Positions 1 to 8,686 of a stretch of DNA of 64,000 bases are shown here, piece after piece. Under the pieces are notes generated by a model. That model ran no database searches. It was not told the DNA's origin and saw nothing but the letters and a program-made list of their open reading frames with translations. Each line of letters begins with the position of its first letter. Position 1 is the stretch's first letter. Position numbers and translations under genes: made by a program. The DNA lies in contig DULG01000031.1 in the NCBI GenBank assembly GCA_012840485.1, positions 1 through 64,000 on the forward strand, read 5' to 3'. This DNA is from Clostridia bacterium. Lineage in GTDB: Bacteria > Bacillota > Thermoanaerobacteria > Thermoanaerobacterales > Thermoanaerobacteraceae.

Positions 1-127
1 GCCTTTGGGGGTCAATGTCATACAATGCAATTTCACTACCTTTAAGTACAGGATTTAAAATAATATCCCCTAAGACATTTTTGGCAAATACTGTACTTCC
101 TGCTCCCATGAAAGTTATTTTTGGCAT
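1..127 (-). CDS. melA: GH4 alpha-galactosidase, N-terminal fragment
   Basis: Only the first 42 or so codons are inside the window; the gene runs off the left edge. The visible N-terminus begins MPKITFMGAGSTVFAKNVLG and continues through a strand ending in YDID. That is the NAD-binding Rossmann start of glycoside hydrolase family 4, closest by eye to MelA alpha-galactosidases, which need NAD+ and Mn2+ and act in the cytoplasm on melibiose-type galactosides. The ATG is preceded by GGAGATGTACTGT, a good ribosome binding site. It is the last visible gene of a co-directional galactose cluster, so release of galactose for GalK is a sensible role. A GH4 alpha-glucosidase is the main alternative because only the N-terminus can be read. 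Confidence 0.75.
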   Translation of the reverse strand, partial: MPKITFMGAGSTVFAKNVLGDIILNPVLKGSEIALYDIDPQR

Positions 128-148
128 ACAGTACATCTCCTTTACTTT

Positions 149-202
149 ATTTTTTATTTTAACTAACCAAATATAATAAAATATTAAAACAAAAATTCCT
201 TC
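149..202 (-). promoter_or_regulatory. Upstream region of melA with candidate ROK operator
   Basis: On the minus strand this region holds GAAGGAATT (194-202), identical to the -35-like block of the gal promoter at 6392-6400. No good GAAT-type -10 follows at the expected 11-nt spacing. Further downstream, positions 149-167 match the gal element at 6340-6358 in 16 of 19 bases (plus strand here ATTTTTTATTTTAACTAAC). A shared element upstream of galT and melA, with a ROK regulator encoded between them, suggests an operator. It is AT-rich, so chance similarity cannot be excluded. Confidence 0.35.
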
Positions 203-244
203 TTTTTTAATGTTAATTTATTAATTTTTTTATAAAGTATTTTT

Positions 245-1159
245 TCAACTTTTTATCTTCCTGCAATATTTTTCTACAACCTCATCAAATACACCTTCAT
301 CTATATCTTTTATATTTACATTATTGTAAAGCTCCCATTCTTCAACATGCTCAACAGTTTCACCGGGTTGTAATTTTGTAAATGGACTTAATGTTTCTAT
401 TTCAAGCATCCAATCATTTGTGTATGTTTCAAAAGATACACCAAAGTCGGGATATGTTGCGTCGTGTTGTGGATAATATCTTTTTACAAAGAGATGTCCT
501 CCTCTTGCGTAAGCAGCCCAACCTTCTTGATTGTTAATTCCTAACTTAAAGGGAGCTTTGTTATTAGGATCTTGTTTCAGTGCAATATATTTTTCTCCCC
601 AATACACCCTTTTGTCATTCATTTTAGAATAAGGCCAGAGTACAATTTGCCTATTTGGAAGTAAATCTGTGTCTTTATTTGGTTGAGGAATTATTTCGAT
701 GCCTTCTGTGTTTAATACTGTAATTGTCCACGCTGAAAGCTCAATAGGCCACGCTCCAAGATTAGTTATCCTGTGTACAAGCCTTACTCTACTCTCATCA
801 GGATTTAATATTATATCGATTTGCTTTTGTGTATTAACCCATTTTTCTGGCTTTTGAATAAGTCTCACACCGTTTTCTATTTCATGCCAATCAACTTCAT
901 CATTGTCTGGTATATATGTCCTCTTTCTATCTTCGGGGCTATGCCACAGTCTATGGCCGCCATAATATCTGTATTCGTCACCTCCTTTTAAGCCAATAGT
1001 TTTAGGGTCCAAATTAAATTCGTTTACATCATTTTCAAATCCAAACCTCACAATTCTTGGGCCTATATCAGTTGTAGCCACAACATCAATAATGCCATTA
1101 GACAGTTTTATACTATTTTCCCATCCTAAAAAGTTTATTTTGTCAATTTTTATTGCCAT
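245..1159 (-). CDS. Galactose-mutarotase-like protein (DUF4380-type)
   Basis: The product is about 304 residues if translation starts at the internal ATG (MAIKIDKINFLGW), preceded by AAAGGA about 11 nt upstream; an in-frame start 14 codons further upstream lacks a convincing site. The sequence is rich in beta strands, with the stretch TDIGPRIVRFGFEN near the start and YYGGHRLWHSPEDRKRTY in the first third. This looks like the galactose mutarotase-like superfamily, of the kind annotated DUF4380, and not a canonical GalM. No signal peptide is visible, so it should be cytoplasmic. It sits between the ROK regulator and the GH4 galactosidase. Interconversion of sugar anomers released by the galactosidase is a reasonable inference; the enzymatic activity is not shown by the sequence. 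Confidence 0.6.
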   Translation of the reverse strand: MAIKIDKINFLGWENSIKLSNGIIDVVATTDIGPRIVRFGFENDVNEFNLDPKTIGLKGGDEYRYYGGHRLWHSPEDRKRTYIPDNDEVDWHEIENGVRLIQKPEKWVNTQKQIDIILNPDESRVRLVHRITNLGAWPIELSAWTITVLNTEGIEIIPQPNKDTDLLPNRQIVLWPYSKMNDKRVYWGEKYIALKQDPNNKAPFKLGINNQEGWAAYARGGHLFVKRYYPQHDATYPDFGVSFETYTNDWMLEIETLSPFTKLQPGETVEHVEEWELYNNVNIKDIDEGVFDEVVEKYCRKIKS

Positions 1160-1213
1160 ACTATTTTCATTCCTTTCTGCATAATTTTTTATTTTTTTCA
1201 CTACCTCAGTAGG

Positions 1214-1243
1214 TAAGATTCTTCGCTGCGCTCAGAATAACAG
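1214..1243. repeat. Short interspersed palindromic repeat remnant
   Basis: The 49-bp gap between the ROK gene and the mutarotase-like gene contains TTCTTCGCTGCGCTCAGAA inside a longer imperfect palindrome (ATTCT...AGAAT arms). From memory, elements of this form recur between genes in many Firmicutes and other bacteria as REP-like repeats. Only this one copy was noticed here, so assignment as a repeat rests on recognition, not on copies within the window. Confidence 0.4.
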
Positions 1244-1250
1244 AGATGGG

Positions 1251-2441
1251 TTACAATACTTCATCCATGACCATATTGGCAGCACCGATGAGTGTAGCAT
1301 CATCACCTAATTCAGCAAAAGCTATTCTGCAGGAAGAAAATGAATTCTCAAAAGTGCGCTTTTTAGCAGTTTCTATAATGATATCTTCAATAAGCTCACG
1401 TGCCTGCACAATCCCTCCCCCTATCAAAATGAGCTCTGGGTTAAATGTATTTATTGTATTGGCTATACCTATTCCTAAATATCTTCCTATAGTTTTTAAA
1501 GCATTAACTGCTAATTTATCGTTTAGTTTTGCTGCCTCGTATATCATCTCAGGAGTAACACTGTCTAACATCCCTTCTGCCATTTGATACACAATAGAAT
1601 CCATACCCTCTTTAATAGATTTAACAACTAAATTCACTAAGGCTTTTTCTGAAGCCAACGCTTCAAAGCAACCGTAATTGCCGCAACTACATTGTGGCCC
1701 TGCTACATCAATAGTTGTATGCCCTATTTCACCCGCACCGTCACTGGCTCCAGTATATATCCTGCCATTTATAAGTATTGCTGAACCTATTCCATAGCCA
1801 ACCTTTAAAAATATCATATTTTCCACATCTTTTGCTTTGCCCATATGAAATTCTCCTAAAGCCATAGCTCGCACGTCATTTATAACATAGGTAGGTACAC
1901 CAAATTTTTCTTCTACAATTGATTTTAAAGGCACATTTCTCCACCCTATATTGGGAGCAAATACAGATATACCTTCTTTCATTTTTACAGGTCCTCTAAC
2001 CACAATTCCTATCCCCGATACATTTTGTGGAGATTCTTTTATTGCTTTATCAAGAACAGATGTCAACAATTCTAAAACTTCTTCTTGCTTTAAACCTCTA
2101 ATAGAATTCTTCTCTTTCTTTTTTGTTTTAAGTTCTGCATCAAGAGTATATTGATGTAAGTTGTAGGTGCTTATATGAATGACAATAATACTCATAAAAT
2201 CAGGATTTAATTTGATAAGTACAGGAGGCCTTCCACCATTTGATTCGCCAACTTTGTACTCCATTACAATATTTTCAGCAATGAGTTTGTTTACAATGTT
2301 AGTCACAGTCGGCGGCGTTAAATTTGTCTCTTTGGCAATATCCGCTCTTGAAATAGGTCCCATTTTTCTTATGATATTTAATATAACTGATTCGTTCATT
2401 CCTTTTAACAATTTGTAGCTGACTGGTATTAAGTTTTCCAT
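1251..2441 (-). CDS. ROK-family transcriptional repressor, likely of the gal genes
   Basis: The product has 396 residues. The N-terminal 70 residues form a winged helix-turn-helix (GPISRADIAKETNLTPPTVT). A ROK domain follows, with GIGIVVRGPV, the sugar-site stretch GAGEIGHTT and the zinc-binding motif CSCGNYGCFEALAS. That arrangement is typical of XylR/NagC-type repressors that respond to a sugar ligand. The start has the strong site GGAAGGGG. It lies 14 bp downstream of galE in the same direction, with galK and galT further upstream, so autoregulated control of galactose use is likely. The specific ligand cannot be read from sequence. Confidence 0.85.
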   Translation of the reverse strand: MENLIPVSYKLLKGMNESVILNIIRKMGPISRADIAKETNLTPPTVTNIVNKLIAENIVMEYKVGESNGGRPPVLIKLNPDFMSIIVIHISTYNLHQYTLDAELKTKKKEKNSIRGLKQEEVLELLTSVLDKAIKESPQNVSGIGIVVRGPVKMKEGISVFAPNIGWRNVPLKSIVEEKFGVPTYVINDVRAMALGEFHMGKAKDVENMIFLKVGYGIGSAILINGRIYTGASDGAGEIGHTTIDVAGPQCSCGNYGCFEALASEKALVNLVVKSIKEGMDSIVYQMAEGMLDSVTPEMIYEAAKLNDKLAVNALKTIGRYLGIGIANTINTFNPELILIGGGIVQARELIEDIIIETAKKRTFENSFSSCRIAFAELGDDATLIGAANMVMDEVL

Positions 2442-2455
2442 TTATACCCCTTCCT

Positions 2456-3445
2456 TTACCCTCTCTTAAAGCCATTTGGATGATTTTTGTGCCACATCCA
2501 AGCACTTTCAATTATTTTTTCTAAAGATGAATGTTTTGGCACCCAACCTAACTCTTCTATTGCCTTTTTGGAAGATGCCACAAGTACTGCAGGGTCTCCC
2601 GGACGGCGCCCAGCAACTTCTGCTGGAATAGGATGCCCTGTCACTTTTCTTGCAACTTCTATCACTTCCTTTACACTAAAACCTTCTCCATTTCCCAGGT
2701 TATAAATTGCGCTATTATTGTCTTTTCTCAATTTATAAAGCGCAAGTATATGTGCATCTGCTAAATCCATCACGTGAATATAATCTCTTATACATGTCCC
2801 ATCTTTAGTAGGATAATCATCACCATAAATCATTATCTTTTCTCTTTTCCCAAGTGCAACCTGAAGTATAATCGGTATAAGGTGCGTCTCAGGCGAATGG
2901 TCCTCTCCAATCTCGCCTGTTTCAATAGCCCCTGCAACGTTAAAATATCGCAAAGCGACGTATTTGATTCCATAAGCACTGTCTGCCCATTTTAGCATCT
3001 TTTCAACGGCAAGCTTTGTCTCACCATAAGGGCTTGTGGGATTAGTTCTATCTTCCTCTTCTATTGGAATTCTCTCTGGTTCTCCATATGTTGCAGCTGT
3101 TGAAGAAAACACGATTTTGTTGACATTGTGTTTCTTCATCGCTTTTAAAAGGCTCAATGTCCCGCATACGTTGTTTTCATAATATTTAAATGGCTCCTCT
3201 ACACTTTCTCCCACAAGTGAAAAAGCTGCAAAATCAATTACCGCTTCAATTTCATTTTCTGTAAATACCTTGTCTAAAAAAGCTTCATCCCTTAAATCGC
3301 CTATATACAGTTTTCCTCCCAAAACAGATTCCTTATGTCCTGTGACGAGGTTATCTACAACGACAACTTCTTCATTTCTCCTTAAAAGTGCTGCAACTGT
3401 GTGGCTTCCAATATAACCTGCACCACCACATACTAAAACCGCCAT
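2456..3445 (-). CDS. galE: UDP-glucose 4-epimerase
   Basis: GalE interconverts UDP-galactose and UDP-glucose, the last step of the Leloir pathway. The product is about 329 residues, usual for the family. The NAD-binding motif GGAGYIGSH is at the N-terminus; the extended SDR catalytic Ser-Tyr-Lys set is visible as FSSTAATYG and the YGETK stretch, followed by the RYFNVAGA segment typical of GalE. I chose the ATG at 3443-3445 (MAVLVCGG) because GGAGG lies 8 nt upstream; a start 14 codons earlier would overlap galK. It follows galK by 13 bp and clearly belongs to the same transcript. Confidence 0.95.
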   Translation of the reverse strand: MAVLVCGGAGYIGSHTVAALLRRNEEVVVVDNLVTGHKESVLGGKLYIGDLRDEAFLDKVFTENEIEAVIDFAAFSLVGESVEEPFKYYENNVCGTLSLLKAMKKHNVNKIVFSSTAATYGEPERIPIEEEDRTNPTSPYGETKLAVEKMLKWADSAYGIKYVALRYFNVAGAIETGEIGEDHSPETHLIPIILQVALGKREKIMIYGDDYPTKDGTCIRDYIHVMDLADAHILALYKLRKDNNSAIYNLGNGEGFSVKEVIEVARKVTGHPIPAEVAGRRPGDPAVLVASSKKAIEELGWVPKHSSLEKIIESAWMWHKNHPNGFKRG

Positions 3446-3458
3446 ATTTTTACCTCCT

Positions 3459-4622
3459 TCAGTATTTAATTTCTCCTGCTCCTTCACCTATTCCCGTTAT
3501 ATAGACTGTTGGCCTGTAGCCTATTTTTTGAGTGTAATTGTGAGTAACCACTTTTATAAATTCCTCTACTGCATCTTCTTTTACAATGCTTACAGTGCAG
3601 CCACCAAAGCCTGCTCCAGTCATACGGGAACCTATTACTCCCTTTAATTTTAACGCTTCTTCTACCAAAGTGTCCAGTTCTTTCCCTGTAACTTCGTAAT
3701 CATCTCTCAAAGAATTGTGAGATTCAATCATTAATTCTCCAAATTTGATTAAGTCTTTATCATTAAGTGCTTTTACTGCATCTAAAACTCTTTTATTTTC
3801 AGTTATAACATGTTTTGCCCTTTTTCTAAGCACTTCGTCAGGTATCAAATCTTTGTATTCTTCAAATTGTTCAATTGTAATTTCAGATAGATTTTTTACA
3901 GGCAAAGCCTTTTGAAGATATGAAAGGGCCTTTTCACATTCACTTCTTCTTTCATTATATTTCGAATCCAAGAGCCCTCTCCTTTTATTTGTATTTGTTA
4001 TCAAAATTTTATAACCTTCTAACTTCAAAGGCACGTATGAATACTCTAATGTATCGCTTTTTAATAAAATAGCATGGTCTTTTTTACCCATTCCAACAGC
4101 AAATTGGTCCATTATGCCACAATTTACCCCAACAAAAGTATTTTCTGCTTTTTGACACAATTTCACCAATTTTATTCTGTCAATATTTAAATTAAAAACT
4201 TCATTTACTGCAACAGCAGTAACCAGCTCTATTGAAGCAGATGAGGAAAGTCCAGCGCCATTTGGAATGTTGCCTTCAAACACAATTTCAAATCCAGAAA
4301 AGTCATACCCCTCATCCTGTAACACTTTTAAAACCCCTTTAGGATAATTAGCCCAATCATGGCTTTTATCAAAATTGAGTGCATCAAGGTCTACTTCCAC
4401 CTTTAAATCGAAATTTAAAGAAGCCATGAAGACTTTTTTGTCATTTCTTTTTCTAATCGCAGCATATGTTCCAAAGTCAAGGGCACAAGGAAATACATAG
4501 CCTCCATTGTAATCTGTATGCTCTCCTATTAGATTTACTCGTCCCGGAGAATAGAAAAGCCTTATTTCAGCATCATTTTTACCGTAGAATTTTTCAAGTG
4601 CTTCAATTACAGCCGTTTTCAT
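3459..4622 (-). CDS. galK: Galactokinase
   Basis: GalK phosphorylates galactose with ATP to galactose 1-phosphate in the cytoplasm. The product has 387 residues, normal for the family. The galactokinase signature [16 protein letters not shown] is near residue 25, the GHMP-kinase ATP-binding motif [11 protein letters not shown] is near residue 115, and the C-terminal GHMP motif GAGFGGCT is near residue 340. Its ATG overlaps the galT stop codon by 4 bp, indicating translational coupling. All expected motifs are intact. Confidence 0.96.
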   Translation of the reverse strand: MKTAVIEALEKFYGKNDAEIRLFYSPGRVNLIGEHTDYNGGYVFPCALDFGTYAAIRKRNDKKVFMASLNFDLKVEVDLDALNFDKSHDWANYPKGVLKVLQDEGYDFSGFEIVFEGNIPNGAGLSSSASIELVTAVAVNEVFNLNIDRIKLVKLCQKAENTFVGVNCGIMDQFAVGMGKKDHAILLKSDTLEYSYVPLKLEGYKILITNTNKRRGLLDSKYNERRSECEKALSYLQKALPVKNLSEITIEQFEEYKDLIPDEVLRKRAKHVITENKRVLDAVKALNDKDLIKFGELMIESHNSLRDDYEVTGKELDTLVEEALKLKGVIGSRMTGAGFGGCTVSIVKEDAVEEFIKVVTHNYTQKIGYRPTVYITGIGEGAGEIKY

Positions 4623-6196
4623 TTGTGGTCTCCTTTCATATCTATTTTTTCAAAGCCTACTGTTTTCATAAATCTTTCGAAGGCTTTTTTCCCTTTTTCA
4701 TCTCTTTTATACACTCCTGCATCTAAAAGAACCTTCAAAAATTTATTTCCAACCTCCTGTTTTATATAATTTTCGGCTTCTTCTCGAGTGCAGTTAGTAC
4801 CATATTTTAAAAGTAATTCTTCAATCCATTGAATATGTTTGTATAAAGGACTGCTTTCACCATACAAGTATGGGCTAAATTTTTCTTCCCCTATTAAAAA
4901 CTTAATAATTTCCTCCAACTCAAATTTCAGCCTTCCTGGCAAAACTGCTAATCCCATAACTTCTATAAGTCCAATGTTTTCTTTTTTTATATGGTGAAGT
5001 TCTTCATGAGGATGAAAAATTCCATAGGGGTATTCATCTGTTGTCCTGTTATTCCTAAGGACAAGGTCAATTTCAAATTCTCCCTCTTTATTAAACCTCG
5101 CAATTGGTGTGATAGTATTGTGAGGGATGAGTTCCCCATTCTTTTTAGTATATGCCAATATGTTACAGGATTCATCACTGTAGTCCTTCCAGGTATTCAA
5201 TATATGTGAAGAAAGCTCTGTTAATTTATCCCTGTCTTTACTTGAAAGGCGAATGGCAGACATAGGCCATTTGACTATTCCTGCTTTAATGTTACGATAT
5301 TGAGGATATATAAAGTATTCTTCTATAGGAGCCTCTTCCATTGGAAAAACGTGCCTTCCCCCTTGAAAATGTTCATGGGATAAAATCGAGCCTCCCACAA
5401 TTGGCAAATCCCCATTGGAGCCCATAAAATAATGGGGGAATTGCTCAATAAAATCAAAAAGCCTCACAAAAGTTTTTTCTGATATTTTCATTGGAATATG
5501 GGATTCATGGAGCAAAATGCAGTGCTCATTGTAATATACATAAGGTGAATACTGGAAATACCATTGCTCTCCCGCAACTTTTACTGGGATTATTCTTAAG
5601 TTTTGCCTTGCTGGATGATTTAAATTTCCCGCAAAACCTACATTTTCAATGCATAAAAGGCACTTTGGATATCCTGACTGAGGAATTTTCTTTGCCGCCT
5701 CAATTTCTTTTGGATCTTTTTCTGGCTTAGAAAGATTTATAGTGATTTCTAAAGAACCGTATTCTGTGGGAGTACGCCAATATAAATTTTGCGAAGTTCT
5801 ATCCATCCTGATGTAATTGGAGGCTTGAGATAATTTGTAAAAATACTCTGTGGCTTTTTCAATCCCCTTTTCAGAGGCAATGGTATTAAACTTTTTTACA
5901 ACTTCTGATTCTCTTGGCATTAAAAGCCCCATAATTCTTGCATCCATTAAATCTCTATAGGTAACAGTATCCTCAATAAGGCCTATCTCCACCGCATAGT
6001 CCAATAATTTGTTTAAAATAGGAGAAGGGCTTTCTAATTCCTCCTCAGAAACCTCACCTTCATAAGGTTTTTCTATTTTAAATAAATCCATAAGTGCATT
6101 GCGGCTTGGAATCACATCTAATTCCTCTATCAAGCCTTTTTTAAGTGCAAACTTTATAAGCCGCTCGATGTGTAATGCTACCTCTCTGGAATCCAT
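4619..6196 (-). CDS. galT: UTP-hexose-1-phosphate uridylyltransferase, class II GalT
   Basis: GalT exchanges uridylyl groups between UDP-glucose and galactose 1-phosphate. The protein of about 525 residues is the long Firmicute form (class II), unlike the roughly 350-residue GalT of E. coli. Visible landmarks are [17 protein letters not shown] in the middle, the histidine-rich [13 protein letters not shown] stretch and [18 protein letters not shown] further on. The start at 6194-6196 ([13 protein letters not shown]) has GGAGG 8 nt upstream; a longer frame reaching 6307 has no such site. It is the first gene of the gal operon, directly downstream of the promoter region at 6340-6400. Confidence 0.94.
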   Translation of the reverse strand: MDSREVALHIERLIKFALKKGLIEELDVIPSRNALMDLFKIEKPYEGEVSEEELESPSPILNKLLDYAVEIGLIEDTVTYRDLMDARIMGLLMPRESEVVKKFNTIASEKGIEKATEYFYKLSQASNYIRMDRTSQNLYWRTPTEYGSLEITINLSKPEKDPKEIEAAKKIPQSGYPKCLLCIENVGFAGNLNHPARQNLRIIPVKVAGEQWYFQYSPYVYYNEHCILLHESHIPMKISEKTFVRLFDFIEQFPHYFMGSNGDLPIVGGSILSHEHFQGGRHVFPMEEAPIEEYFIYPQYRNIKAGIVKWPMSAIRLSSKDRDKLTELSSHILNTWKDYSDESCNILAYTKKNGELIPHNTITPIARFNKEGEFEIDLVLRNNRTTDEYPYGIFHPHEELHHIKKENIGLIEVMGLAVLPGRLKFELEEIIKFLIGEEKFSPYLYGESSPLYKHIQWIEELLLKYGTNCTREEAENYIKQEVGNKFLKVLLDAGVYKRDEKGKKAFERFMKTVGFEKIDMKGDHK

Positions 6197-6339
6197 AATA
6201 TATCCTCCAGTGACTTTATTATATTTTTTAATTAAGTCTGTAATAAAAAAGAAATCTACAGTATACAATGACTTTGTTAAAACAGCAGATTTATTAAAAC
6301 ATGACATTCACATGCAATGAAAAACATTTAAAAGAGTTT

Positions 6340-6358
6340 GTTTATTATTTTAATTAAC
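6340..6358 (-). promoter_or_regulatory. Candidate ROK repressor operator of the gal operon
   Basis: GTTTATTATTTTAATTAAC is an imperfect palindrome: arms GTTTATTA and TAATTAAC match at 7 of 8 positions around a 3-nt centre. It lies 13 nt downstream of the -10-like block at 6372-6380, where a repressor would block transcription. The related sequence at 149-167 upstream of melA supports a shared operator for the ROK protein. The site is predicted from symmetry and recurrence only. Confidence 0.4.
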
Positions 6359-6371
6359 CTCTTTCTTATTT

Positions 6372-6400
6372 ATATTCGACACATATTTAAAAATTCCTTC
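6372..6400 (-). promoter_or_regulatory. Sigma-H-like promoter of the galTKE operon
   Basis: On the minus strand GAAGGAATT (6392-6400) and GTCGAATAT (6372-6380) are separated by exactly 11 nt. This matches the Bacillus sigma-H consensus RNAGGAWWW-N11/12-RNNGAATWW at every defined position. The same arrangement occurs at 28321-28349 and 34726-34754 in front of other sugar operons. No comparably good sigma-A promoter was noticed for galT, although TATACT occurs closer to the gene. Confidence 0.5.
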
Positions 6401-6447
6401 TAGTTTATAAAAAGTTTTTTAGATATTTTTATAAAGGTAATGAATAA

Positions 6448-6475
6448 TTGTTAATATTGAAAAATGTGCTAAAAT
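6448..6475 (+). promoter_or_regulatory. Sigma-A-type promoter of the Uma2-family gene
   Basis: TTGTTA (6448-6453) and TAAAAT (6470-6475) are separated by 16 nt and lie 32 bp upstream of the plus-strand start codon. The fit to TTGACA/TATAAT is moderate. It is divergent from the gal promoter. Confidence 0.45.
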
Positions 6476-6507
6476 ATATTTAGAACGTAGTAAATGGGGA
6501 TGATATA

Positions 6508-7065
6508 ATGGAAAATATAATGCCTAAAAACAAAAAAATTACTTATGAAGAATTCAAAGAAATAGACTCTAAAACTGATGAAATGCTCGAATTCATAAAC
6601 GGCGAAATATATTTGTTATCCGCCCCTTCAGTGGCACACCAAAGAATTTTAACGAACTTATCGACAGAATTTGGAATATATTTTAGAGATAAAAAGTGCA
6701 AACATTTTGTTGCCCCTTTAGATGTTATACTACAAAATGACCAAGAAAAGCACAAAGTACAGCCAGATATAACTGTTATTTGTGATGAAAAAGGACTCAC
6801 TGAAAATAACTATACTGGAGTACCTGAACTTGTAGTGGAGATACTATCTCCTTCCACAGCATCAAAAGATTATATCATAAAAATGGATTTATATATGAGG
6901 TTTGGAATAAAAGAATACTGGATAGTATCACCAAAAAACCAAGAAATTCAGATATTTAGTTTGCAAGACGGCGTATACGGTGAACCAATTAATTTTTCAA
7001 AAGATGAGGTATTAAAATCGGTGATATTTAAAGATTTAACAATTGATTTGAAGAATATATTTTAA
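6508..7065 (+). CDS. Uma2-family (DUF820) restriction-endonuclease-like protein
   Basis: The product has 185 residues, normal for Uma2 proteins, which have a PD-(D/E)XK nuclease fold and usually occur as stand-alone genes of unknown role. Motifs visible in order are EFINGEIYLLSAPS, the catalytic-type QPDITVICD, VPELVVEILSPSTASKDY and the C-terminal YWIVSP stretch. The start follows GGGGATGATATA; a second ATG four codons in is possible. The stop codon coincides with the left boundary of the adjacent insertion element. No partner gene is visible and the gene differs in orientation from its neighbours. No function is claimed beyond fold membership. Confidence 0.8.
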   Translation: MENIMPKNKKITYEEFKEIDSKTDEMLEFINGEIYLLSAPSVAHQRILTNLSTEFGIYFRDKKCKHFVAPLDVILQNDQEKHKVQPDITVICDEKGLTENNYTGVPELVVEILSPSTASKDYIIKMDLYMRFGIKEYWIVSPKNQEIQIFSLQDGVYGEPINFSKDEVLKSVIFKDLTIDLKNIF

Positions 7066-7106
7066 AAGTGCAGAGGAAATTCTCTGCACTTCAGTTTGTT
7101 GACAAA
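7061..7106. repeat. Left inverted repeat of the IS1182-type element
   Basis: Reading inwards, TTTAAAAGTGCAGAG is followed by a short loop, CTCTGCACTTCAG and then GTTGACAAA. It mirrors 8639-8686 with differences mainly in the loop. The hairpin may also terminate transcription of the Uma2-family gene, because its stop codon overlaps the outer edge. Confidence 0.8.
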
Positions 7107-8566
7107 GCAAAATTTAAACCCCTGTTTTTTTCGTTCCGAAAGCAGGGGTTGTATATATTTGGATATAATTTTCTTTAAAATACCAAATACTGGATAAAAG
7201 TTTAAAGTATCTAAAGGGCTTATGCCCTTCTTCCATAACCATGTTGCCATTTTCTTTAAATTCATCGCAGCAAAAACAAGCATCGCTTGCATGGACAATT
7301 TTTCCTTCCCTCTTAATGTTGTCCATCGCAAACCATGCTTCTCTTTCATGTCAGCAAATACTCTCTCTATTGTCTCTTTCTTTCTTTCTTTCATATACTT
7401 CCTTACAATAAGGTGTATGCCTTAAATGCTCTGCTTCTTCTACATAACCTTCCCATATATGCCTGAATATCCTCTTTGTGTAATCTTTACTTAATGTACA
7501 CTTTCCCCTTAAAGGACAATTCATGCATTTTTCTGGATTCGATTTGTACTCTCTATATCCTTCTCTATTAGTTGTAACATATGTTAATATCTCATTCTGT
7601 GGGCATATGTAACAGTCATAATACTCGTCATATACGTACTGATGTTTTTTCATGAAACCATCTTTTGTCATTGGCCTTGTGTATGGCACTGATGGCATTA
7701 TTTCTTTATCAAACATCATCTTTAATATGTATGGATTTTTATAGGCTGCATCTACTGCTATTGCTTTTGGTGTTCCTACTCTCTTTTCAACTTCTTCTAA
7801 TACTTCTTCAAACATTACGCTGTCGTGGACATTTGCAGCTGTTACTTTTACTCCTAATACAAATCCATTTTTATCGCACGCTGTATGAAAGGAATATGCA
7901 AAACATTTTTCTTTTTCATTTTTGTTTAGCATCCCACTATCTGGATCTGTTTTGCTTATTTTTACTTCTTTCGTCTTTAAATTTTTAGTTTTTTTAGAGG
8001 TTTTTGCCATGGTTTTCTCTGTCTTTATTTATTTCTTCTTCCAACTTCTCTTGATAAGTCCTGGCTTCTTTTTCTATTACTTCCTTCGTGTATTTCTTCT
8101 TGTTAGCACTTGCTTTTACGGGAGTGGAATCTATGAATACTTCTTCCGCATTTACAAGTCCATGTTTTATCGCTTCTTCTAAAATCTTTGTAAATATTTT
8201 TTCAAATATGTTTGTGCCTTTGAATCTTCTTATGTAGTTCTGGCTGAAGGTTGAATAGTGGGGTATTTCTTCCGTTAAGCCATAACCTAGAAACCATCTA
8301 TAGGCTACATTTGTCTTTATCTCTGCTATTGTCCTTCTTATTGATGGTATGCCGAAAAGGTACTGTATGAATAATATTTTTATTAGTACTACTGGATCTA
8401 TACTTGGCCTACCATGATCTTCAGAATATTTGTCTTTTACTAAGTCATATATGAAATCAAAGTTGATGGTTTTTTCTATTTTCCTTAATAAATGGTCCTT
8501 TGGTACTAATTGTTCTATGCTAACAAATTCTATTTGCTGTCTTGCGTCTTGTTTTTTAAATAGCAT
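7062..8566 (-). pseudogene. IS1182-family transposase with two frameshifts
   Basis: Three consecutive reading frames together cover one transposase of about 500 codons. The first (8566-7994) starts MLFKKQDARQQIEFVS and carries the N-terminal DUF772-like region and a DDE-type stretch EVFIDSTPVKASANKKK. The second (to 7351) contains TDPDSGML, AAYKNPYI and a cysteine-rich segment. The third (7394-7062) ends with the conserved ERVFADMKEKHGLRWTTLRG stretch. The first break lies at an A5 run (8001-8005), where one base fewer restores the frame. The second lies in four tandem GAAA units (plus-strand TTTC, 7377-7392), where three units restore it. Both are typical slippage events, so the gene is judged inactive. 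Confidence 0.85.
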
Positions 8567-8638
8567 TTTCTCCTCTCCTCACTTTGCTATGTAGCATTAA
8601 AATATGGGATCCCTTTCATAATAACGGGATCCCGATAA

Positions 8639-8686
8639 TTTGTCAACAGTCTGAAGTGCAGAGAATAACTTCTCTGCACTTTTAAA
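8639..8686. repeat. Right inverted repeat of the IS1182-type element
   Basis: The reverse complement starts TTTAAAAGTGCAGAG, then a loop, then CTCTGCACTTCAG and CTGTTGACAAA, matching the left end at 7061-7106. Its outer edge abuts the TGA stop of the polygalacturonase gene at 8687-8689. Confidence 0.8.

Larger units (their letters stand above)
7061..8686. mobile_element. IS1182-family insertion element, degenerate
   Basis: The element is about 1.6 kb with near-identical inverted ends (7061-7106 and 8639-8686) and a broken DDE transposase on the minus strand. Each end carries a hairpin with arms AAGTGCAGAG/CTCTGCACTT, followed inwards by a second inverted motif containing GTTGACAAA. It sits exactly between the stop codon of the plus-strand Uma2-family gene and that of the minus-strand polygalacturonase gene. 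A further internal inverted repeat of GGGATCCC units (8606-8633) lies between the transposase start and the right end. IS1182 relatives often insert at palindromes, so the hairpins may be duplicated target. Family assignment is from transposase recognition. Confidence 0.8.

Noticed and set aside
1246-1587. Plus-strand open frame opposite the ROK regulator gene
   Set aside because: It lies fully antisense to a clear ROK gene, has no ribosome binding site and no recognisable domain. The same holds for the other antisense frames in the window.
3446-3487. Longer N-terminus for GalE
   Set aside because: The extra 14 residues would overlap galK and come before the conserved [13 protein letters not shown] start, which has a strong GGAGG site.
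6197-6307. Longer N-terminus for GalT
   Set aside because: The extension has no ribosome binding site and contains the ribosome binding site of the internal ATG at 6194-6196. The longer frame is probably chance.
7994-8010. Programmed frameshift to make a fused transposase
   Set aside because: IS1182-type transposases are normally single-frame, and a second, unrelated break exists at 7377-7392, so decay is the simpler explanation.
8606-8633. GGGATCCC inverted repeat as a regulatory site
   Set aside because: It is inside the insertion element, next to the transposase start, and more likely belongs to the element than to host regulation.
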